Part shown: piece by piece, positions 17,817 to 28,229 of the stretch
Position numbering within the stretch: the first letter of the stretch is position 1
How the letters are laid out: every line of letters starts with the position of its first letter
Assembly: GCA_031422315.1 (NCBI GenBank)
Contig: JANOQN010000077.1
Coordinates: 1-64,000, forward strand
Direction of reading: 5' to 3'
Source of the DNA: JANNYA01 sp031422315
Lineage (GTDB): Bacteria > Pseudomonadota > Gammaproteobacteria > Xanthomonadales > SZUA-5
Length of the DNA stretch: 64,000 nt
The notes under the pieces: generated by a model
Database searches by the model: none
Told to the model about the DNA's origin: nothing
What the model saw: the letters and a program-made list of their open reading frames with translations, nothing else
Translations under genes and position numbers: made by a program

Positions 17817-20800
17817 TCACCTTACCCGCATAGCCGGATCGCCAAACAAAGTAATCGAGTAGTTCGATTCCAGATGCTCGGGCGCTTTCGTTGCTAAATC
17901 CGCTTTCGCCGCCATCAATGCCTCGCCCAAAGTACTAATCGCCGCACCTGATTGCCCATCAAAGCGGCCATCTTCAATCAGATCAAAAAAGCGCGTTCCA
18001 AGCGCCAAGTGGCTGGCGTCCTCAGCCAAGCTGGTCGAGCCAATCACCGCTGCGGCGATTTGGTTGCTACGCAGCATCAGCGCGTGGCTCATGGTGTCCT
18101 GATTCGGCAGTACGAAGTAGTTATTCCAGCAGCCCCATTGCGCGACGATGGCGGGCAGGCCGCTGCGTTGTATGGATCCTAACTGGCTGGTGTCGAGCAG
18201 GTTTTGCAGCGCCCAGCGGTTCGGGCTGGAGTGGCCTAGGTAATTGATGAAATCGCTGCCACCGGCCAATGCGGCGGAGGCGTTTTGACGCGCCTCAAGC
18301 AAACCGATTTCATCGCTTAGGCCAAATTCTACCTTTTGGCCTTGGCGCAAATAGCTGAGCATGGCACGGCTGTGCACGTCGAAGTGTTCATTGGCATTGG
18401 AGCCACCCGCTGTGGCGAAAGTACTGCTGATCGGCATATTGCCGCGTTGCACAATAGCGGCCAGTGCACGCTGCAATTCTTCGACGGTGCGCGCGGGGAT
18501 TCTTCCTAGCGCGCGTTCGGGTTTTCCATCGCCATTGGCATCGACAAACGGCGCATCGCTAGCAGCAAAGCGCACGATCGCATTCGATACTCGATAAAAG
18601 GTAGGAAGATAACTTTGTGAGCCGACACCTAAGTTGTCATCATAGTCATAGCTATCGCCGCCAATCAGCAGCACAAAGCGCGGATTGATCTGTGCAATCG
18701 CCTCGCGAATCGCTTGCGGGCTGCGCTGATGCGCGCTTTTTGCGGCATAGATGGCATCGGTGCGCAGCACTTTCACGCTGTAGCCGCGTGTTTGCTGCAG
18801 GTTGATGATGGGCTGCAACTCGGCTTCAAAAAGCGGATGCGTGATGATCAAATAATCTGCCGATGCAAAGTCAGTTTGTGGTGCGGCGGCTGGGCTCAGC
18901 GCGGGCGTTTGGATGCGTGCAGCATCGCTGATCTGTACTGCGCTCACGCGGCTATCCAGTGCGATATTTGACGAAGCCTGATCGCGCTTGACACTGTCGC
19001 CGAGCTGGCTCCAGATCGTGCTGCTGGCGCTAATGCCATTGACGGCAAATCCGCTGCGAACTTCCAAGCCATCGCTAAACAATGCGTCACTCGCGCTAGC
19101 CACATTGAATGCGCCAAAGCTGAGTTCACCCTCGCTCACGCTGCTGTAACGGCTGTAGTTAACATTAAAACCGTCCAACATCACCACATCAGCCGGGTAC
19201 CCGGTGTTGCCGAGCACGCGCAGCGTGAGCATGTTGCTTGGCTGTATTTGCGCATCGCTCAAATTGACGCTGATGTTCTGTGCGATAAGCCCATCAAAGC
19301 GGCGCTCGACCAGCAGCTGGCCGTTGAGCAATAGCGCAATGCTGTGATCGGGCGCGCTGCCGGCATATTGCGTACCGCCCCACAGATTGACGTTCAACGT
19401 GACCGGCCCCGGCGCGCGTGCGGCCAAGCTAAAGCTGCGGCTTAACTCGACCGGCGCTGTGCTAGCCACCAAGCGCTGATCAAACCACGGATCATTGCCC
19501 GGCGCGCTAAAGCTGTAGCTGCGATTGGGTGCAAGTTTGAACTCAGTCGGCACCACGCGCGGATTGGCAGCGCTGCTTACCAGTGCACCGGAACTTACCG
19601 ATTTAGCCGCTGCGGGGTCAATCTTTATCTGATAAATTCGTTCGCTTCCGTACAAACTGGGGCGCGTGCTTGCCAGCCATTCAATGCTGCATCCCGGGCC
19701 AAATACTTGACTACCGCAATCGATAAAGCGCGGCACTGATTGGCCGTTTTCTAGCAAGGCAATGTCGCTGGTGTTCGCGCCAGCCACAAATCCGGCGGCG
19801 CTCAAATCTGCAAAGCTGGCGCGTTGAATGCCGGCTTTCTTGACGCTCGCCAATACGCCAGTAGCGCCTGAATTAGCCGCTCTGCGCGCCGGGTTCGCCG
19901 CATTGCTTGCGCGAATGGCGGTCCAATTCAGCGGCTGCGTCATGGCGGCTGCGCCAGTTTGCGCATTGCCAGACTCATCCAGCACCACACCCGCATGCAT
20001 GCGCGATGCGCCGGTGATATCAATATCTTCAATGCGGATTTCACCGACGCCATCTGCTGGCACACTGCGTTGATAGCTGATTGGTATAAAACTATCGCCC
20101 GTGCGGCTAACGATCAGATCCTCATGCAGCGCCCGCCAATCCGCGCTTGCATTGCTGCGGCCCCAGACGCGATAGCCCAGGTGGCCGATCTCTGTGGCAC
20201 TGCCGAAAGTAATGTCGATTTGTGCGCCGCTGCGCTGCGCTTTGACATACGCCAAGCTAACCGGCGTGGTGATGAAATCGCCGCCGAATACGGCGGTGCC
20301 GACGGTTTCGCTGATTGTATGGCTGCGATCGGTGCTCAGATCTTCGTCTTCATCTACTCGAAAACGCGCGTTAAAACTGCTGCCAGCCACATCACTCACG
20401 CCGCAGCTGCGCAGCCAGCCGCCATCGTCTTCACCGCGCGTGTGCAAGCCGGCAAACACGCGCAGGTTCGCCGCGTTCACTATTGAGCCACTTGGAAAGG
20501 CCAGCGGCGTCGGCGTACACGCAGCTGCACCATTGGCGCTTCCATTTATCGTGGCGAGCGGCACCTGCGCGCCGCCGATCACTTCAAGCCGCGTCGAGAC
20601 GCCGTTTTCAATGGCAACGTAGCCAATGGTTTCGGGCTGAAATAAACCTGGCGTGACTGCGCCGGTGTTATCCGAGCTGGAGCTTTCAAGTGCGACGTCA
20701 AACCCAGTAGCGGTAACGCTTTGCGTTGCGGTGGTAAACCAAAGCCGCGACACGCCGTTTAAATTAGGCCGCATGGGCAAAGGCGGCAAGCCAAAATTGT

Positions 20801-23800
20801 TGCCAGCATTGGCCGGGTTCCAGCTTTGGATGCTGCTCAATACCACCGGTGGCGTGCTGAAATCTTCCCCAGCTTCGCTTAGGAAGCTTACTGGCTGCCA
20901 GCTCGGTGCGGCGAAGCCGGCAAATCCGCCAAAAGTAGTGGCGCGCTGATTTGCCATAGTCAACACACTGCCAACTTTAACAATGACACCGCTGCCCGGA
21001 ACATTTGGCGCGTTAACCGAGCGAAATGGTGGCACGGCATCTGGCAAGCGATAGCTGCCGGGCAGCGCGGCTAGCCAATGCACAGTCATGCTTGGCCCGC
21101 CGCCATTGCAAAATTGCGCAATACAGCCGCGCGGTTTGACCTGCAACACATCAAAGCCGGAGCCATTGACGTTCGCAATGCGAAGCGCTTTTGGCTGGCT
21201 ATCGACGTTGCTGGGCTGCACGATCACGATTGGGGTGGCGCTGAACGGCTGCGGGAAGTTCACCCGGATCGCTTGGTTGGTGATTTCGACGGTGGCTGGC
21301 AAAGTGATCGAACCTACTGCCAGCTTGCGGCTAAAATTCGGCGCACTGGCTCTCGCGATAAAGTTACCCATGGCAATTACCGCGTCACCGGAGCCCATGG
21401 GAATGGTGGCAATAGGCGTCATGCCGCTCGTGCCCAGCACACTCATCGTGCCGTTGGTGTTGCCCACGTAAACCCGCGAGCCATCTGGGTGTACGTCCAC
21501 ACCCAAAGGCCGCGGACCGGTAGCGCCGGTGGCAATCACGGCAAGTGTCGCCGCATCGATTTGCGACACGGTGTTGCCATTGACATTGAGATTACCGCCA
21601 TTGTTGCTCGCATAAATTCGCGTGCCGTCGGGGCTGATATTGATCCCAAGGGGCTGCCCACCAATGGCTACGCTGTTGGCAATGGCGTTGCTCACGGTGT
21701 CGAACGCATACAGGCGCCCGGTTGGCTGCCCGTTGACAAAATACACGCGCGATCCATCTGGGCTTATTGCCAACGCATGCGGAGTCGTGCCGACATTAAA
21801 TTGCGTGACGACTTGACTCGGAAGCGCCACCACCGTCAGATTGGTCGACGTTGCGCTGCCCACATACAGCTTGCTGCCATCCGGGCTGATCACCACGCCA
21901 GTCGGTACGGAGCTGATATTGAAGGTGTTCAAAAGCGTGTTGGTGGTTGTGTCAATCACCGATAAGCGGTTGTTGCCGCGATTGGTGACGTATAGCCGCG
22001 TATTGTCAGGCGATACGACCGCGCTCCAAGGAGAATTTTCTACGTTGATGCTAGTGACGAGTGTTTTAGTGAGGGTATTAATTACTTTGACGCTGTGGCT
22101 TATTTGATCCACCGCATAGGCCCGCAATCCGTTCGGTGCCACGGCAATGCCCGTACCAGAACCTCCGCTGATTTGGGCAATGACTTGGTCGCTGCCCAAA
22201 TCCAGCACCGACATTTCCCCGGAATTGTTGCGCGGCACATAGGCAAACGGCCCGACTGCGGATATCACACCACTCGGCGTGACGCTGTTGGATGCAAGCG
22301 ACGCTACGCCTGTGCCGACCGAATTTGTCGCCGCCACCGTACACGTCACCGCTGTGCCATTGCTCAAGCCAGTGACCGTAATCGGCGATGCTTGACCTAA
22401 ACTTGAGCGCGCGCCGCAGGTCGCGGTGTAGCTCAAAATAGCCGAACTGCCGTTGTCGGCGGGCGGGGTAAAGAACACCAACACCTCGCCATTGCCGGCT
22501 CGCGCGGTGCCAATAACGGGTGCGCGCGGCGTGATCGGCAGCACGGTGTGGCTAACGCTGCTTGCATCGGAGCCTAAAAACTGCTGATCCCCGGTATAGC
22601 GCGCACTGAGGTTTTTTGTGCCAACGCTAATCGACTGCAATGTACACTGGCCAATAGAATTCGCCCCGCTCACGCTTAGCGTTGCCACGCAAGCGGCGCG
22701 GCCTTCGCTAATGCGAACCCGGCCAAGCACGTTCGCAGTGCCACTCGCGCGCGTGACGCTGACGGCTACTACATAAGCACCATCGCGCGGTGATGGATTC
22801 GGATTATGGCTGGTAATAACGGTGCTGGTGCCAATCAGCGGCGTAGTGGCAAATTGGGTAATAAACGCGTCCTCATGCGTATCCAAATCATGCACCGGTA
22901 CTAAATTGGTCGCGCTTGAATTCCATACCGCAAAACCCGCATCGCTGAGCGCTCCAGCACTGATGCTGCTAGCGGCATTGGCTTCTACGGCTGCGGCGCC
23001 CATCGAGCTGCGCATGATCGTGCCAGATACTAAATCGCGAATAAAACTATCGGCAAAATTGTTGCCATCAGCGGCGACTAAGTTGCTCATCGCGCAGCTA
23101 AAGCCAACATAGCGGCCATTCGCACTGATGCTGGTGGCGCCCGTGCAATCGCCGCCGGTGCCTTGGGCGCCGAGCGCATCGGTGCTGACGCGTGTGATAG
23201 CGCCATCGTCGATATTTTTGACGAACACATCAATCACGCCATTGCTATCGCCCGGCACCAAATTGCTAGCGGCGGAGGTGAAGGCAATCAAGCGCGCGTT
23301 AGCGCTGATGCTGGGGTTACTACTTGCGCCATTGGCCTGCTCGCCCGCTGCATCGGTGCTGACGCGTTGAAGGCTATTGTCCAGCAGCGATTTGAGATAG
23401 ATGTCAGTCACCAAATTAGTGTCACTGCCCCAATTGCTCGCGGCGCTGCTAAACACCACATGCGAGCCATCGCTGCTTATTTGGCCCTGGCTGCTATGGC
23501 CATTGCCGCGCGTGCCTGCGGCATCAATGCTGATTACCGTTGTGGTATTCGCTGCGCGATTTCTGAGTAGCACATCATCTGCACTGTTGAAATCACCATC
23601 GCTTAAGTTGCTATCCCCGGCATGAAATAACACGAGATTGCCATCAAAGCTGATCGAGCTGCCAAGGCGTAGCACATCTGGAATCGGCAGCGAACCACTA
23701 GTTGATAGGCTAATACGCTCAACCGTGCCAGTTACGCGCTGTTTGACATACAGCTGGTTGACGCCATTGCCAGCCGGGATCATCAAATTGCTCGCGCGCG

Positions 23801-26800
23801 TGCGAAACGCCACGCTTAAGCCATCGCCGCTGATGCTGGGCGAATCACTCAGGCCGTTGGCAAATGGCGTTCCTGCTGCGGGCGCGCTGATAAGTGTCGT
23901 GCTACCGGTTGCAAGGTTGCGCAAAAAAATATCGGCAAAATTATTCGTATCATTTGGCAGCATCGTCGAAGCTGCGGAGGCAAATGCAACCAACTGCCCA
24001 TCGTGGCTGATGCTAGCTTCGCTGCTTGCGCCGTTGCTGCGCGCGCCTAAATGCACAGCGCTGGCGCGCACGGTGCTGACCAGCTGGCGATCACGCACGA
24101 ACACATCAATCAGCGCGTTGTTATCGCCTTGCACCAGATTCGTCGCGGCCGATTCAAAGCTGACAAAGCGGCCATCATGGCTGATCGAAGGCAGTTCGCT
24201 CGCGCCGCCAAAGCTCTGTCCATTCGCGCCATCAAGGTTGACTCGACTTAAGCTATTAGTGCCGCGATCACGCACAAATATGTCCGCAACATTATTGGTA
24301 TCACCCAACACTAAGTTGTTCGCGGCAGAACGAAACGCGACAAAGCGCCCATCGCCGCTAATCGCCGCCGCATTGGAGCCATTGTTGCCAAAGGCAGTAT
24401 CGCTGCGGCTCATTAACTCAATCGCGCCGGTGTTTAAGTCCTTCAGAAACACATCCGAGTTATTGTTCAAATCACCAGGCACTAAAACGTTAGAAAACGA
24501 AGTAAATGCAACGTAACGGCCGTCAGCGCTGATGGCTTGTCCGAAGCTGGAATCGGTCGGATCAAGACCGCCATTGCCGGCAGCATCGGTGCTTACAAAA
24601 GCGATTTGACGTGTGGTTCGATCTTTGCGCCAAACATCGACCGTGTCATTGTTGTCATTCGGCGCGAAGTTGAAGGCTTGCGAACTAAACGCCACGTAGC
24701 GACCGTCGGCGCTAATGCTGGCCGGGCCCGTGCTGCGGAAATCTCCGATGGCATCATTGCTGTTGCTGCTGACAATATCGAGCGCGCCGGTTTGCAGATC
24801 GCGCACGTAAATATCGTTGTGGACGCTGGTATCAAGCGGGCTTAAGCGGCCGGCGGTCATGAAGGCAATAAAGCGGCCATCGGCGCTGAGCGAAGGCGCT
24901 AAGTCGACAAAAAAATTGTTGCTAGTGGTGTCTTCGGTGCCATCTGATTTCAGCGTAGCGCGTTTGACGCTGCCATCGCTTAGATCTTTCACGAACACGT
25001 CCACCACCGCATTATTATCGCCCGGCACCAAATTGCTGGCCATGGAGCTAAATGCGACAAAGCGGCCATTCGCACTGATTGTGGGTTCGCGGCTGATGCC
25101 ATTGCCTTGCGCATCGCTGGCGCTAGTGCTGATGCGGCGAATATGGCCGCTGCGCTGGTCGCGAATAAAGACATCGCTGACGCCATTGCTATCGCCTGCC
25201 ACCAAATTTGTAGCGAGCGAGGCGAACACTACAAAACGGCCATCGGCGCTCAAGGCGCTCTGCCGGTAATTGCTGGGAACTGCGTGCGTGCTCGCGCCAT
25301 TACTATCAAGCAAACCCAGCGCCGGATTGCTGATCAGCTGTGGATAGCTCGCTGGCAAAACGGTGTGTAGCAGCGCATTTGACGTGCGCGGCGCGTGATT
25401 GGCGTTGCCCGGCCAGCTCGCCACCAAGTTACGCGTGCCAGGCGTGCGGCCAAACCAAATGCATTCGCTGGCCGGAAGAGTGAACTGACATTGATCGATG
25501 CCATCGCTAACGGTCACTACGCCAGTCGGTACCGGATTTACTAGAAAGCTTGAGACGTCTAAATTGACGGTGATGTTTGCGCCTTGGCCAACCCGCGTGG
25601 TTGCCGGAAAATTGCGCACAATCGCAAAGTTTGCGACTGCTTGCGCGGCCGTGCCAGCGCTTGCCGCCCAGATGCCACTGGCGGCAAAACTGGCGGTCAA
25701 GCTGCGGCTGCCTGCGCGCAGCGGATACAGCGTGCAGCTGCCGATTTCTGCGGGCGTGCCTGTCAAAACAATCGTGCAGCGAGCACTCAAAGGATCTAGC
25801 GAGGGACCGTCTAACACTTGCACGATGCCGCTCGGGTTGCCGCCTAAGCTCGGTGCTTCTGCCACGCTAACGCTGACCACAACCGGTGCGAGCGGCGAAC
25901 TTGGATTGGGCGTACTGCTGGTGATGCTCGTGCTAGTCGCTCGCCCTGCCAACACTGCACGCGAGATGCTCGCTGTGGCAATGGGGTGCGCGCCATCGCC
26001 GCTGTAGCAAAACTGGATCGTGTGCGTGCCGCTCGTGTTGAAGCTGAAGGAGCAACTTGCGGCAGGCAAGCTTGCGCTGCACTGGTGCGCGGGCAAGGTC
26101 GGCGCCACAAAACAACTGCTTGCACTTTTGACGATCACAGTGCCGGTGGCGAGGCTAGTTGGATCACCGGCTGGCGCTGCCAGCGTCCAGCTAAAGTTGG
26201 CCGGCACATTCACTACCGGCGGATCTTGGTTGACACTTACCCCGCTGAATTCAACCGTGCCATTGACCACATGCGCTTCACTATCCGAACCACCATCAAA
26301 ACCGCCATAGCCTAGATAGTCGGCAACCAGCGTTTTGTTGCCGCTAGCTAATGGCGTCAACAGGCATTCGCCGACTTCGTTCGCTACGCCGAGCAAATTG
26401 AAGCTGCAGCGCGCCGTAGTTGGTAAATGCGCTGGGCCATCGCGCACTTCGACTTTGCCGAGCGGGTTAGTCGCGATTGTATTGCCAGCGGCTTTTTCGA
26501 CCCGCACGCGCACGGTAATGGGTGCCGAGCCAACTGATGGATCCGGCAGGTCAGATAGGATCGTGGTGATCGTGTTCGGCGCTGGGCTGAAATACCAATT
26601 CACCGACGGATTAAAGCGTATGCGCGCTTCAAATAGTGCCCAGTGATTCGGGGTTGCGGTAGACAATCGAAAGCTGCCCAAGCCAGTGGTCGCGAACCCG
26701 GTGCTGTTGTCAAAACGTACCGCAATTTGACACGCGACGCCCTGCGGATTCACTACGCGGCCGCGATATTCTAATCGTGTGCGGTAATCATCCACCGTGC

Positions 26801-27590
26801 CCTGCACACCATCAAGCCCTGCCCTGGCAAATCTCAGCGTGGCCAAATCATCATGCTGCAAATGCCGCTGCGCTTCATCCGCAGCCGCGCCCTGCTGCAT
26901 TACTGCTTCCGCGTTGGCAAAGCCCAGCGCTGCCAACACCTGCTGGCCGGCATTAGCGGCGTACAAGTGGCCGGCGGGCAAAAAGCTCAAGGCGCGCGCG
27001 TAGCTTGATTCATCAATAATGCTCGCCAGCAAGCCGGGGTTATTGACGCCTTTGCCGTACCAGTGCAGGTTTTGATCGTCGCCACGCACGTCGTCGTTCG
27101 AGCCATGCAAGCCATCAACGCCCGCACCTTGATCAAACGAATTATTTGGTCCATTCGCGCTTTTTGTGCCGTCGTTAAACGGGCTGGGTAAGCCCGATTC
27201 ACTGCCGTGATTCGGATGCGCCAAACCGTGGCCGTGCAGCATTTCATGCAGCAACACCGATTCAAAGTCAAAAAAGCCCGCTGGAACATCCGTTTGCGCC
27301 GCAAGCGCTTTGGTTTGCTCGCCCAATGAGCGGAAGCGATTGATAGTGGCGATCGCTTTCAAGAGCGCGGGTTCAGCGGCTTCGGCCATCGCTTGATTTG
27401 ACTGAATATCCAAACACACGCGAATCGGGCTCAGCTCGCCACCGCTGCCCTCAAAATTGTGCGCATGGGTGCGGATATCGGGGAAGCTTTCGTCGGCATT
27501 GATGTAGGCGCCCGGATTTGCCATACCCGGAAGCAGCAGCGCTGCGCTGAGCAGACTGAGTTTGACCAGCTGAGAAGTCGGGCGGCTCAT
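17817..27590 (-). CDS. Giant exported protein with metzincin-like and C25 protease domains
   Basis: 3257 residues. Signal peptide about 1-25. The N-terminal region contains HEMLHGHGLAH (His115, Glu116, His119, His125), the HExxHxxGxxH zinc site of metzincins. Ig-like domains occupy about 430-740. About 745-1580 hold roughly 16 TolB/PD40-type propeller repeats (SxDGRFVAFxSxAxNLVxGDxNxxxDVF). A further Ig-like and an Fn-III domain lead to a YVTN-type propeller (about 1783-2083). From about 2093 the protein matches the 5047-11244 exoprotein to the end: H-type-lectin-like, Fn-like and the C25 peptidase (about 2912-3257) with His3120 in YLGHSS and Cys3154 in QWGCWNNYF. Its ATG overlaps the upstream gene's stop (ATGA). 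Roles such as prey or polymer degradation are plausible but unproven. Confidence 0.88.
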   Translation of the reverse strand: MSRPTSQLVKLSLLSAALLLPGMANPGAYINADESFPDIRTHAHNFEGSGGELSPIRVCLDIQSNQAMAEAAEPALLKAIATINRFRSLGEQTKALAAQTDVPAGFFDFESVLLHEMLHGHGLAHPNHGSESGLPSPFNDGTKSANGPNNSFDQGAGVDGLHGSNDDVRGDDQNLHWYGKGVNNPGLLASIIDESSYARALSFLPAGHLYAANAGQQVLAALGFANAEAVMQQGAAADEAQRHLQHDDLATLRFARAGLDGVQGTVDDYRTRLEYRGRVVNPQGVACQIAVRFDNSTGFATTGLGSFRLSTATPNHWALFEARIRFNPSVNWYFSPAPNTITTILSDLPDPSVGSAPITVRVRVEKAAGNTIATNPLGKVEVRDGPAHLPTTARCSFNLLGVANEVGECLLTPLASGNKTLVADYLGYGGFDGGSDSEAHVVNGTVEFSGVSVNQDPPVVNVPANFSWTLAAPAGDPTSLATGTVIVKSASSCFVAPTLPAHQCSASLPAASCSFSFNTSGTHTIQFCYSGDGAHPIATASISRAVLAGRATSTSITSSTPNPSSPLAPVVVSVSVAEAPSLGGNPSGIVQVLDGPSLDPLSARCTIVLTGTPAEIGSCTLYPLRAGSRSLTASFAASGIWAASAGTAAQAVANFAIVRNFPATTRVGQGANITVNLDVSSFLVNPVPTGVVTVSDGIDQCQFTLPASECIWFGRTPGTRNLVASWPGNANHAPRTSNALLHTVLPASYPQLISNPALGLLDSNGASTHAVPSNYRQSALSADGRFVVFASLATNLVAGDSNGVSDVFIRDQRSGHIRRISTSASDAQGNGISREPTISANGRFVAFSSMASNLVPGDNNAVVDVFVKDLSDGSVKRATLKSDGTEDTTSNNFFVDLAPSLSADGRFIAFMTAGRLSPLDTSVHNDIYVRDLQTGALDIVSSNSNDAIGDFRSTGPASISADGRYVAFSSQAFNFAPNDNNDTVDVWRKDRTTRQIAFVSTDAAGNGGLDPTDSSFGQAISADGRYVAFTSFSNVLVPGDLNNNSDVFLKDLNTGAIELMSRSDTAFGNNGSNAAAISGDGRFVAFRSAANNLVLGDTNNVADIFVRDRGTNSLSRVNLDGANGQSFGGASELPSISHDGRFVSFESAATNLVQGDNNALIDVFVRDRQLVSTVRASAVHLGARSNGASSEASISHDGQLVAFASAASTMLPNDTNNFADIFLRNLATGSTTLISAPAAGTPFANGLSDSPSISGDGLSVAFRTRASNLMIPAGNGVNQLYVKQRVTGTVERISLSTSGSLPIPDVLRLGSSISFDGNLVLFHAGDSNLSDGDFNSADDVLLRNRAANTTTVISIDAAGTRGNGHSSQGQISSDGSHVVFSSAASNWGSDTNLVTDIYLKSLLDNSLQRVSTDAAGEQANGASSNPSISANARLIAFTSAASNLVPGDSNGVIDVFVKNIDDGAITRVSTDALGAQGTGGDCTGATSISANGRYVGFSCAMSNLVAADGNNFADSFIRDLVSGTIMRSSMGAAAVEANAASSISAGALSDAGFAVWNSSATNLVPVHDLDTHEDAFITQFATTPLIGTSTVITSHNPNPSPRDGAYVVAVSVTRASGTANVLGRVRISEGRAACVATLSVSGANSIGQCTLQSISVGTKNLSARYTGDQQFLGSDASSVSHTVLPITPRAPVIGTARAGNGEVLVFFTPPADNGSSAILSYTATCGARSSLGQASPITVTGLSNGTAVTCTVAATNSVGTGVASLASNSVTPSGVISAVGPFAYVPRNNSGEMSVLDLGSDQVIAQISGGSGTGIAVAPNGLRAYAVDQISHSVKVINTLTKTLVTSINVENSPWSAVVSPDNTRLYVTNRGNNRLSVIDTTTNTLLNTFNISSVPTGVVISPDGSKLYVGSATSTNLTVVALPSQVVTQFNVGTTPHALAISPDGSRVYFVNGQPTGRLYAFDTVSNAIANSVAIGGQPLGINISPDGTRIYASNNGGNLNVNGNTVSQIDAATLAVIATGATGPRPLGVDVHPDGSRVYVGNTNGTMSVLGTSGMTPIATIPMGSGDAVIAMGNFIARASAPNFSRKLAVGSITLPATVEITNQAIRVNFPQPFSATPIVIVQPSNVDSQPKALRIANVNGSGFDVLQVKPRGCIAQFCNGGGPSMTVHWLAALPGSYRLPDAVPPFRSVNAPNVPGSGVIVKVGSVLTMANQRATTFGGFAGFAAPSWQPVSFLSEAGEDFSTPPVVLSSIQSWNPANAGNNFGLPPLPMRPNLNGVSRLWFTTATQSVTATGFDVALESSSSDNTGAVTPGLFQPETIGYVAIENGVSTRLEVIGGAQVPLATINGSANGAAACTPTPLAFPSGSIVNAANLRVFAGLHTRGEDDGGWLRSCGVSDVAGSSFNARFRVDEDEDLSTDRSHTISETVGTAVFGGDFITTPVSLAYVKAQRSGAQIDITFGSATEIGHLGYRVWGRSNASADWRALHEDLIVSRTGDSFIPISYQRSVPADGVGEIRIEDIDITGASRMHAGVVLDESGNAQTGAAAMTQPLNWTAIRASNAANPARRAANSGATGVLASVKKAGIQRASFADLSAAGFVAGANTSDIALLENGQSVPRFIDCGSQVFGPGCSIEWLASTRPSLYGSERIYQIKIDPAAAKSVSSGALVSSAANPRVVPTEFKLAPNRSYSFSAPGNDPWFDQRLVASTAPVELSRSFSLAARAPGPVTLNVNLWGGTQYAGSAPDHSIALLLNGQLLVERRFDGLIAQNISVNLSDAQIQPSNMLTLRVLGNTGYPADVVMLDGFNVNYSRYSSVSEGELSFGAFNVASASDALFSDGLEVRSGFAVNGISASSTIWSQLGDSVKRDQASSNIALDSRVSAVQISDAARIQTPALSPAAAPQTDFASADYLIITHPLFEAELQPIINLQQTRGYSVKVLRTDAIYAAKSAHQRSPQAIREAIAQINPRFVLLIGGDSYDYDDNLGVGSQSYLPTFYRVSNAIVRFAASDAPFVDANGDGKPERALGRIPARTVEELQRALAAIVQRGNMPISSTFATAGGSNANEHFDVHSRAMLSYLRQGQKVEFGLSDEIGLLEARQNASAALAGGSDFINYLGHSSPNRWALQNLLDTSQLGSIQRSGLPAIVAQWGCWNNYFVLPNQDTMSHALMLRSNQIAAAVIGSTSLAEDASHLALGTRFFDLIEDGRFDGQSGAAISTLGEALMAAKADLATKAPEHLESNYSITLFGDPAMRVR
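22855..25355 (-). repeat. About 16 coding PD40-type propeller repeats
   Basis: Repeats of about 50 codons within the giant protease gene. Each has an ISxDGRxVAFxSxAxNLVxGDxN core and a DVFxRDxxxGxxxRxS end. They resemble TolB/PD40 blades and may build two or more propellers. Many plus-strand open frames over this stretch are shadows of the repetitive codon pattern. Confidence 0.8.
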
Positions 27591-28135
27591 GGCGCACTCA
27601 CTTTGACCGCATCAGCCCGCGAGGCCAGCGCCAATAAATCCTGCACCATGGATTTAAGCGACTGCAAATCGGCGTTTTCCGGCAGCAACTCCGCCTCTGC
27701 GAGCAGCCCAGCGTGGCTCAGCTTGACCGCGCTATCGCCAGCACCTACTTCCAAAACGTAGATATCCGCATCCACCACTTCAAAGCGCTCCAAACGCCCG
27801 CCTGCAGCCTGCGCGCTCCCTGCCAGACGCAGCGCCGTTTGATCAACTTGCTGAATACGTGCGGCGGTAATGCTTTGGCGCAGCTGCGTTTGCTCAACGC
27901 TGGATAAGGCCAGCCGATAGTTACCGGCAGCGCGGTAAAAAGCCGGCTGATGAATCGCTACACAGCCGTTACCATACACTTGCACGCGCAAGCTGCGATC
28001 AGCAATCGAAACCATCGGCGAGGTTACGCTTAGCGAAAATTCGAGCTTGCCAGTCGGCTCGCATGCCGCATGAAGATTGGCTGTGACTGCCATCAAACCG
28101 GCGGAAAGTAATAAACGCAAATAGCTAAGCAGCAT
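27587..28135 (-). CDS. Secreted protein of unknown function coupled to the giant protease
   Basis: 182 residues from the ATG at 28135, which has GAGG eight bases upstream; a TTG at 28162 would add nine residues before the signal sequence. A signal peptide (LLLSAGLMAVTANLHA) is followed by a domain with two Cys residues and an acidic, helical C-terminal part (ENADLQSLKSMVQDLLALASR). I do not recognise a family. The stop overlaps the start of the protease gene (ATGA), so the two products are made together. Such coupling to an exported protease would suit a propeptide-like inhibitor, chaperone or surface anchor, but nothing in the sequence decides between these. Confidence 0.72.
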   Translation of the reverse strand: MLLSYLRLLLSAGLMAVTANLHAACEPTGKLEFSLSVTSPMVSIADRSLRVQVYGNGCVAIHQPAFYRAAGNYRLALSSVEQTQLRQSITAARIQQVDQTALRLAGSAQAAGGRLERFEVVDADIYVLEVGAGDSAVKLSHAGLLAEAELLPENADLQSLKSMVQDLLALASRADAVKVSAP

Positions 28136-28184
28136 GACACCGACCTCAATCATCCAGGCCAAAATGTGCCCTTAAAGGTGCTTG

Positions 28185-28209
28185 CGTTTTTTCTGGGGTG
28201 AAACTGTCA
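28185..28209 (-). promoter_or_regulatory. Conserved 25-bp upstream motif (copy 1)
   Basis: On the minus strand this begins TGACAGTTT and ends AAAAAACG. It matches 22 of 25 positions with 44401-44425, upstream of another giant exoprotein gene. It lies about 50 bases before the ATG at 28135. TGACA resembles a -35 element, so it may be part of a shared promoter or operator. Confidence 0.4.
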
Positions 28210-28229
28210 GGGCTGGGGAAATATTTTTT

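Noticed and set aside
19828..26646. Many long plus-strand frames over the 3257-residue protease gene (up to 295 codons)
   Set aside because: They mirror the repetitive codon use of the minus-strand gene, have no family motifs and no ribosome sites; the minus frame shows clear domains throughout.
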